6,094 nt of DNA. Source: an uncultured Balneolaceae bacterium. Lineage in GTDB: Bacteria; Bacteroidota; Rhodothermia; Balneolales; Balneolaceae. The position numbers and the translations under genes are program-made. The stretch's first letter is position 1; every line of letters begins with the position of its first letter. Shown here piece by piece: positions 1 to 6,094 of this stretch. Where the stretch lies: contig CALJMB010000090.1 of the NCBI GenBank assembly GCA_937982515.1, positions 1 through 6,094 on the forward strand. The letters are read 5' to 3'. The notes beneath the pieces were generated by a model, which searched no databases, was not told the DNA's origin, and saw only the letters and a program-made list of their open reading frames with translations.

Positions 1-52
1 CTTTTAATAGCACCTTAGGGGAATCATAATTTTTCAGTGGCTGTAATTTCAT
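1..52 (-). CDS. Possible 5' end of an unidentified gene leaving the window
   Basis: Reading the minus strand from ATG at 52 to the window edge gives 17 uninterrupted codons, starting MKLQPLKNYDSPKVLLK. The same frame is also open upstream to a TAA near 111-113 with no ATG, so ATG at 52 is the natural start. A GTG in the open stretch is a weaker alternative. No Shine-Dalgarno sequence precedes it. I do not recognise the protein. The full open stretch is only about 37 codons, which could easily occur by chance. The supporting points are the gene-like composition and the strong hairpin that ends immediately before this ATG. Confidence 0.27.
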   Translation of the reverse strand, partial: MKLQPLKNYDSPKVLLK

Positions 53-76
53 TGTCTGCCCGAAACTCGGGAGACA
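53..76. promoter_or_regulatory. 10-bp hairpin with one bulged base, abutting the ATG at 52
   Basis: TGTCT (53-57) pairs with AGACA (72-76), and CCCGA (59-63) pairs with TCGGG (67-71). The loop is AAC and G58 is the only bulge. On the minus strand the right-hand end of the stem is immediately followed by the ATG at 50-52. It could be an operator or an mRNA structure that limits access to that start codon. No T-tract follows on either strand, so a factor-independent terminator is unlikely. Confidence 0.45.
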
Positions 77-378
77 CACTTCATCAGGTGAAAGCCAAAA
101 ATGGGAATGTACTTATCTTATTCTGAAGAGTGATTCTTTTTACATCAAATGTCGTTGTTTTGTGATTTTATTCTGATGGAAGCCCGCCCTTTTTAGAGCG
201 GTTCAAGGGTGTAATAAAAGCCGTATCTTTCACAGATCGGTCCTGGTATAACCGGGACTTTCAAAACGACTCCTAGGGCACGTTGAATGTCAACACGCCC
301 TAACAAAACAAACGGCATCAGGGTTACCGGGAGAAGATACCCTGGCTGACTGAAAATGTGTATTCTCTCCTGTTCACC
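77..378. other. Region upstream of the MATE gene, no confident gene
   Basis: All forward frames are broken by stops, so no plus-strand gene lies here. The first half (77-180) is AT-rich and carries the 9-bp direct repeat TTATTCTGA at 118-126 and 168-176, exactly 50 bp apart. A weak hairpin (CCGC at 184-187 with GCGG at 198-201, loop T-rich) follows, then three stronger hairpins between 240 and 344. No convincing promoter or ribosome binding site for the exporter was found. The last 34 bases before its ATG are unstructured and pyrimidine-rich. A minus-strand open frame covers 193-387 and is listed separately. Confidence 0.5.
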
Positions 379-387
379 ATGAAACAA
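193..387 (-). CDS. Doubtful small ORF antisense to the MATE leader
   Basis: This is a 64-codon frame from ATG at 387 to TAA at 193. It would overlap the first codons of the MATE gene divergently. An internal ATG at 318 would give a 41-residue form that avoids the overlap. The predicted peptide has a hydrophobic stretch (YLLPVTLMPFVLLG) and ends GFYYTLEPL. The codons look ordinary, with no run of rare ones. Against it, the same bases form three hairpins, there is no ribosome binding site, and I recognise no family. It may be a small protein, a decayed fragment, or chance translation of a structured intergenic element. Confidence 0.2.
   Translation of the reverse strand: MFHGEQERIHIFSQPGYLLPVTLMPFVLLGRVDIQRALGVVLKVPVIPGPICERYGFYYTLEPL
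240..344. other. Run of three hairpins upstream of the MATE gene
   Basis: Hairpin one (240-258) is GTCC-t-GGT, loop ATA, ACC-g-GGAC. Hairpin two (274-302) is TAGGGC-ac-GTTGA, loop ATG, TCAAC-ac-GCCCTA: eleven pairs around a symmetric 2x2 internal loop. Hairpin three (319-344) pairs CAGGGT with ACCCTG across 14 bases. They follow one another closely and end 34 bases before the exporter's ATG. As RNA this could be a structured 5' leader or a small RNA. As DNA, hairpin two has the symmetry of a dimeric repressor operator. No motif of a known riboswitch was recognised, and transcription through the region is not shown. Confidence 0.4.
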
Positions 388-1713
388 TCCGATTTTACTT
401 CAGGCAATATTTTCAAGCAGATGGTTTCGTTTTCGATACCGATTATGCTTACGAATCTGCTGCAGGCCTCCTATCAGTTTATAGACAGTTTGTGGATTGG
501 CAATTTAATTGGAGCAAATGCGCTCGGTGCCGTCGCCATTTCCAGTACCGTGCTGTTCACCCTCTTGTCGCTGATCATCGGCATTAACAGTGCAGCGCTC
601 ACCATTTTATCACAGCAAAAAGGGAAAGCCGATCAGGAGGGCCTGAAGAGATATCTGAATGCGTTTGTCGTTCTTCTGCTGTCGTTGTCTTTGGCGCTGG
701 GCACGGCCGGTTATTTTCTGGCTGAACCTATTCTGCGGTTGCTCGGTACACCGGATGCCATGCTGATGCCGGCAAAATCCTATCTGCAGATTAACTTTAC
801 CGGAATTGTATTTCTATTTGGATATAACTTTATCGGTACGGTACTGAGGGCAGTTGGTGACAGTAAAACACCGCTTCGGTTCGTACTGGCAGCAGTTCTT
901 TTGAATGCTGTTCTGGATCCGCTGTTTATATCTGTATTTGATTTGGGAATAGAAGGCGCTGCATACGCCACGGTACTTTCGCAGGGTGTCGCCTTTTTAT
1001 ACGGCATGTATATCATCCTCCGCCGCAGATCGATACCGTTCACGATACCTTCACTGCCAAAAGCAGAAGAGACATGGCTGATTTTAAAGCTGGGAATACC
1101 TTCCGGATTGCAAATGGTGGTCATATCTGCCGGTTTGATGGCGATTATGAGCGTGGTAAATTCTCTTGGCGAGCACGTAGTAGCCGGCTTTGGGGCGGCG
1201 CAGCGGCTAGACAGTATCCTCATGATTCCTTCCATGGCGCTTGGGTCGGCCGTAAACAGCATGGCCGGACAGAACATTGGGATTAAACAGTGGGACCGCG
1301 TACATCTTATCGGGCGCTACTCTCTCCTTATTAATACAGCAGTTATGCTGTTCATTGCGTTTCTGGTGGTTCTGTTTGCCGATTTCGGGGTGAGTCTGTT
1401 TCTGGAGGAAGAAGCGGCCCGGAATTTTGGAGCACAATATTTACGGATTATCGCATTTTTTTATCCGTTTCTGGGCATTAATTTTGTTTTAAATGGCATC
1501 GTTCGCGCATCCGGAGCTATGGTTCAGGTACTGATACTGAATATTATTTCGTTCTGGGTACTCCGTTTCCCGCTCACTTATTTTTTCTCAGCATACTGGA
1601 ATGAGCCGGGAATTGGAATGGGGATCGCAGCCAGTTTTGTGATCAGCAGCATGTTCGCTGCTCTCTATTACCGATACGGGAAATGGACGGAGAAAGAGCT
1701 GTTTAAGAGTTGA
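379..1713 (+). CDS. MATE-family multidrug/toxin efflux transporter
   Basis: This is an inner-membrane antiporter of the multidrug and toxic compound extrusion family. Such proteins expel cationic drugs, dyes or metabolites in exchange for Na+ or H+. The product has 444 residues, a normal length, with about 12 hydrophobic segments in two homologous halves (roughly residues 10-215 and 232-430). Recognisable family motifs are an N-terminal IPIMLTNLLQ segment, RAVGDSKTPL (157-166), NAVLDPLFI (176-184), GAAQRLDSI (272-280) and, in the second half, GIVRASGAMVQV (373-384), the counterpart of the RAVGD loop. I chose ATG 379 because family members start at this point. A GTG at 358 would add only seven residues. 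No Shine-Dalgarno is visible. The stop TGA is followed directly by an in-frame TAA. Substrate and ion cannot be read from sequence. It resembles the DinF/MepA/YoeA-like bacterial branch more than a specific named gene, and it appears monocistronic. Confidence 0.95.
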   Translation: MKQSDFTSGNIFKQMVSFSIPIMLTNLLQASYQFIDSLWIGNLIGANALGAVAISSTVLFTLLSLIIGINSAALTILSQQKGKADQEGLKRYLNAFVVLLLSLSLALGTAGYFLAEPILRLLGTPDAMLMPAKSYLQINFTGIVFLFGYNFIGTVLRAVGDSKTPLRFVLAAVLLNAVLDPLFISVFDLGIEGAAYATVLSQGVAFLYGMYIILRRRSIPFTIPSLPKAEETWLILKLGIPSGLQMVVISAGLMAIMSVVNSLGEHVVAGFGAAQRLDSILMIPSMALGSAVNSMAGQNIGIKQWDRVHLIGRYSLLINTAVMLFIAFLVVLFADFGVSLFLEEEAARNFGAQYLRIIAFFYPFLGINFVLNGIVRASGAMVQVLILNIISFWVLRFPLTYFFSAYWNEPGIGMGIAASFVISSMFAALYYRYGKWTEKELFKS

Positions 1714-1804
1714 TAAGGATGAGCTGACGCCTTCAGTTCCCTGTTTCAAGCGGCTGCTGACCCCTGCAACTGCTGTTATACCGGCCTTTAAGCCCAATCG
1801 CCCC

Positions 1805-1830
1805 GGCCTTCAGGTCAGGGATGACCGGCC
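1805..1830 (+). terminator. Bulged GNRA-loop hairpin downstream of the MATE gene
   Basis: GGCC (1805-1808) pairs with GGCC (1827-1830) and GGTCA (1813-1817) with TGACC (1822-1826). This gives nine pairs with a one-sided TTCA bulge and a GGGA loop, which fits the stable GNRA type. It starts 91 bases after the MATE stop. No U-tract follows, so intrinsic termination is doubtful. It could be a 3' mRNA-stabilising structure. A competing 6-bp pairing, GTCAGG (1814-1819) with CCTGAC (1829-1834), is also possible. Confidence 0.27.
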
Positions 1831-1839
1831 TGACATGCT

Positions 1840-1884
1840 AAGGGCTTCAGCCCTTTCAGCGGCGGGAAAAGGGCTAAAGCCCTT
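1840..1884. repeat. Tandem near-identical palindromes (REP/BIME-like pair)
   Basis: Two 16-bp palindromes, AAGGGC-TTCA-GCCCTT (1840-1855) and AAGGGC-TAAA-GCCCTT (1869-1884), are separated by 13 bases. Each folds into a 6-bp tetraloop hairpin. They match at 14 of 16 positions as direct repeats and 15 of 16 as inverted repeats, so they can also pair with each other into one long stem. Short T-rich sequence after the second copy (TTGTTGATTT) gives weak terminator character on the plus strand. The layout is that of bacterial interspersed repeats between convergent genes. Confidence 0.6.
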
Positions 1885-2057
1885 GTTGATTTGGAGGTTC
1901 CTTCGGAAGAGTTTGTGGCTTAAGGCTACGGATTCTCACTCACATTGCTGGCAGGCTTCTGAAGCAGACGGGCGACGGATGACCGGTGACCAGAGCGATC
2001 CACGATCCCGGCTCATCCGGCAGGGTGAAGTAGAGGCGGGATTATAAACAACCTGTC

Positions 2058-2078
2058 CGGGTTCATCCGCCTAACCCG
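2058..2078 (-). terminator. Hairpin downstream of metH, possible weak terminator
   Basis: CGGGTT (2058-2063) pairs with AACCCG (2073-2078) around a 9-base loop, 40 bases beyond the metH stop. On the minus strand the stem is followed by GACAGG and then TTGTTTATAA. This is moderately U-rich, but the tract is offset from the stem by about six bases. That is poorer than a classic intrinsic terminator, although it is the best-placed structure for ending the metH transcript. Confidence 0.32.
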
Positions 2079-2117
2079 CGGCATTTGTGTTCCCGCTCCG
2101 TTGTTCTGCCCCCCGCT

Positions 2118-5798
<3,681 letters not shown>

Positions 5799-5807
5799 TA
5801 ATAAATT

Positions 5808-5874
5808 GGTAATCTGATGGTTAGGTACTTGAAGTTGCACAAAATTGTTTTAACTGAGCCATCAAGTGATTACC
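5808..5874 (-). promoter_or_regulatory. Candidate structured 5' leader of metH with alternative pairing
   Basis: In the metH mRNA, GGUAAUC (from 5874-5868) pairs with GAUUACC (5814-5808). After a 3-base bulge, UGAUGG (5864-5859) pairs with CCAUCA (5820-5815): 13 pairs closing a 38-base interior. The interior can form a small AGUU/AACU helix (5855-5852 with 5836-5833). ACUUGA (5867-5862) can instead pair perfectly with UCAAGU (5832-5827), using three bases of the second helix. The stem ends 9 bases before the ATG, where it could affect ribosome access. It lacks the conserved motifs I know for SAM-I, SAM-II, SAH or cobalamin riboswitches. A DNA operator is the main alternative. Confidence 0.45.
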
Positions 5875-5878
5875 TTTA
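5848..5878 (+). promoter_or_regulatory. Weak Bacteroidota-type promoter candidate for metF
   Basis: TTTT (5848-5851), a 19-base spacer and TACCTTTA (5871-5878) approximate the known Bacteroidota pattern TTTG, 19-21 bases, TAnnTTTG, with one mismatch in each box. Transcription from here would give a leader of roughly 80 bases for metF. A second candidate, the sigma70-like TACAAT at 5947-5952, would leave only about 8 untranslated bases and has no matching -35 box. Both are speculative and depend on the host assignment. Confidence 0.2.
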
Positions 5879-5892
5879 ACACAATGTGTGTT
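5878..5892. promoter_or_regulatory. Perfect inverted repeat in the metH-metF control region
   Basis: AACACA-atg-TGTGTT is a perfect 6+3+6 inverted repeat, which can also be read as ACACA-a-TGTGT. It lies near the middle of the 168-bp divergent region, 74 bases before the metF ATG and 79 bases before the metH ATG. Size and position fit a homodimeric regulator acting on both genes. It does not match the E. coli MetJ box. The next palindrome, AAAAT-a-ATTTT at 5924-5934, is AT-only and less informative. Confidence 0.35.
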
Positions 5893-5940
5893 TTCCTTCG
5901 ATGAAGATGAAGGGATGGCTGCTAAAATAATTTTGGATTC

Positions 5941-5972
5941 GAAAGGTACAATAAATGGAGCATTAAATGAAA
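5941..5972 (-). promoter_or_regulatory. Weak Bacteroidota-type promoter candidate for metH
   Basis: Read on the minus strand, TTTC (5972-5969), 20 bases and TACCTTTC (5948-5941) resemble TTTG, 19-21 bases, TAnnTTTG with one mismatch in each box. It would give metH a leader of about 135 bases that includes the whole candidate stem at 5808-5874. The upstream box overlaps the metF start codon, so the two promoters could interfere with each other. Motif strength alone does not establish this site. Confidence 0.2.
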
Positions 5973-6094
5973 GTAATTGAACACTATAACCGGGCAAAAG
6001 AACCACTTATTTCTTTTGAAATCATCCCGCCTAAAAGAGGCGGATCGGTAGAGAAGGTATTCGATTCCCTGGACCAGGTGATGAAGTATAACCC
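5967..6094 (+). CDS. metF: Methylenetetrahydrofolate reductase MetF, 5' part
   Basis: MetF is a cytoplasmic FAD-dependent enzyme that reduces 5,10-methylenetetrahydrofolate to 5-methyltetrahydrofolate, the methyl donor used by MetH. Only 42 codons and two bases are inside the window; the gene runs off the right edge. The start, MKVIEHYNRAKEPL, leads into ISFEIIPPKRG, the first strand of the TIM barrel. Glu18 in SFE corresponds to the catalytic acid Glu28 of E. coli MetF. The shorter N-terminus and EIIPP wording are typical of Bacteroidota-like MetF rather than enterobacterial MetF (SFEFFPP). ATG 5967 is the natural start because it gives the expected spacing to the motif, though no Shine-Dalgarno precedes it. 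It is transcribed away from metH with 168 bp between start codons, so shared regulation is likely. Confidence 0.9.
   Translation, partial: MKVIEHYNRAKEPLISFEIIPPKRGGSVEKVFDSLDQVMKYN

Larger units (their letters stand above)
1717..2068. repeat. Dispersed GGATGA motif, five copies in both orientations
   Basis: GGATGA occurs forward at 1717-1722, 1819-1824 and 1977-1982, and reversed (TCATCC) at 2013-2018 and 2063-2068. The 1819 and 1977 copies share the longer 10-mer GGATGACCGG. The 1717 and 2011 copies share GGATGAGC / GCTCATCC. Random sequence of this length should contain about 0.2 copies of a given 6-mer on the two strands, so five is more than chance predicts. The motif was noticed after the fact, which weakens that argument. 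Confidence 0.4.
1714..2117. other. 404-bp convergent intergenic region rich in palindromes
   Basis: This lies between the 3' ends of the MATE gene and metH, with no believable gene. It holds a bulged hairpin at 1805-1830, a pair of near-identical palindromes at 1840-1884, a longer inverted repeat CGGATGA (1976-1982) / TCATCCG (2013-2019), and a hairpin at 2058-2078. It also has five copies of GGATGA in either orientation and a CCCGCTC direct repeat at 2092-2098 and 2112-2118. The spacing is larger than two convergent housekeeping-type genes need. The repeat content suggests a spacer of REP/BIME-like intergenic repeats that may also help stop both transcripts. Confidence 0.6.

Noticed and set aside
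35..41. GCCACTG on the minus strand, a heptamer found in cobalamin riboswitches
   Set aside because: None of the other conserved riboswitch elements surround it, and it falls within the possible coding frame starting at 52.
198..215. GCGGTTCAAGGG, resembling a tRNA T-arm
   Set aside because: No acceptor, D-arm or anticodon arm can be fitted around it on either strand.
780..1437. Open frames on both strands inside the MATE gene
   Set aside because: They lie wholly within a well-supported membrane protein gene and encode no recognisable product.
1835..2047. 70-codon plus-strand frame in the convergent gap
   Set aside because: Its first part is a translation of the paired palindromes and the rest crosses the GGATGA repeats. 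The composition is repeat-driven, with no protein family.
5799..5840. N-terminal extension of MetH from GTG at 5840
   Set aside because: The 14 added residues are not MetH-like, conserved homology begins at the ATG at 5798, and the extension would run through the leader stem.
5895..5920. GATGAAGATGAAGG segment resembling part of a SAM-I (S-box) riboswitch before metF
   Set aside because: The conserved S-box core (GGC..GAUGAAACC.GGCAACC type) and the multi-helix arrangement are missing. Only a 5-bp CCTTC/GAAGG hairpin is present.

Overview
The window looks like ordinary bacterial chromosome. It holds two complete protein genes and the start of a third. A full-length cobalamin-dependent methionine synthase (metH, minus strand, 2118-5798) lies head to head with the 5' end of methylenetetrahydrofolate reductase (metF, plus strand, from 5967 to the window edge). 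A MATE-family membrane exporter (plus strand, 379-1713) converges on the 3' end of metH. The host is probably a Bacteroidota/Balneolota-type bacterium. This is inferred from the short MetF N-terminus with a SFEIIPP motif, the lack of Shine-Dalgarno sequences before the three clear starts, and the absence of an E. coli-style MetJ box. It is a lean, not an identification.

Layout: 1-378 has no confidently assigned gene. It contains a possible 5' end of a minus-strand gene leaving the window at position 1, a strong hairpin directly before that start, and a run of hairpins at 240-344 upstream of the exporter. An antisense open frame with plausible codons overlaps this run. Then come the MATE exporter, a 404-bp convergent gap (1714-2117) full of palindromes and short repeats, metH, a 168-bp divergent control region (5799-5966), and metF.

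How the genes work together: MetF makes 5-methyltetrahydrofolate, and MetH uses that methyl group to turn homocysteine into methionine. The head-to-head arrangement therefore pairs the producer and consumer of one metabolite across a shared control region. On the metH mRNA side, this region can form a 13-bp interrupted stem ending 9 nt before the metH start codon. A competing helix could disrupt part of that stem, and it matches no riboswitch class I know by motif. This is the best candidate for something undescribed here, though it rests on base pairing read by eye. The MATE exporter has no visible functional link to the methionine genes.

I see no CRISPR array, rRNA or tRNA gene, transposase or phage gene in the window.
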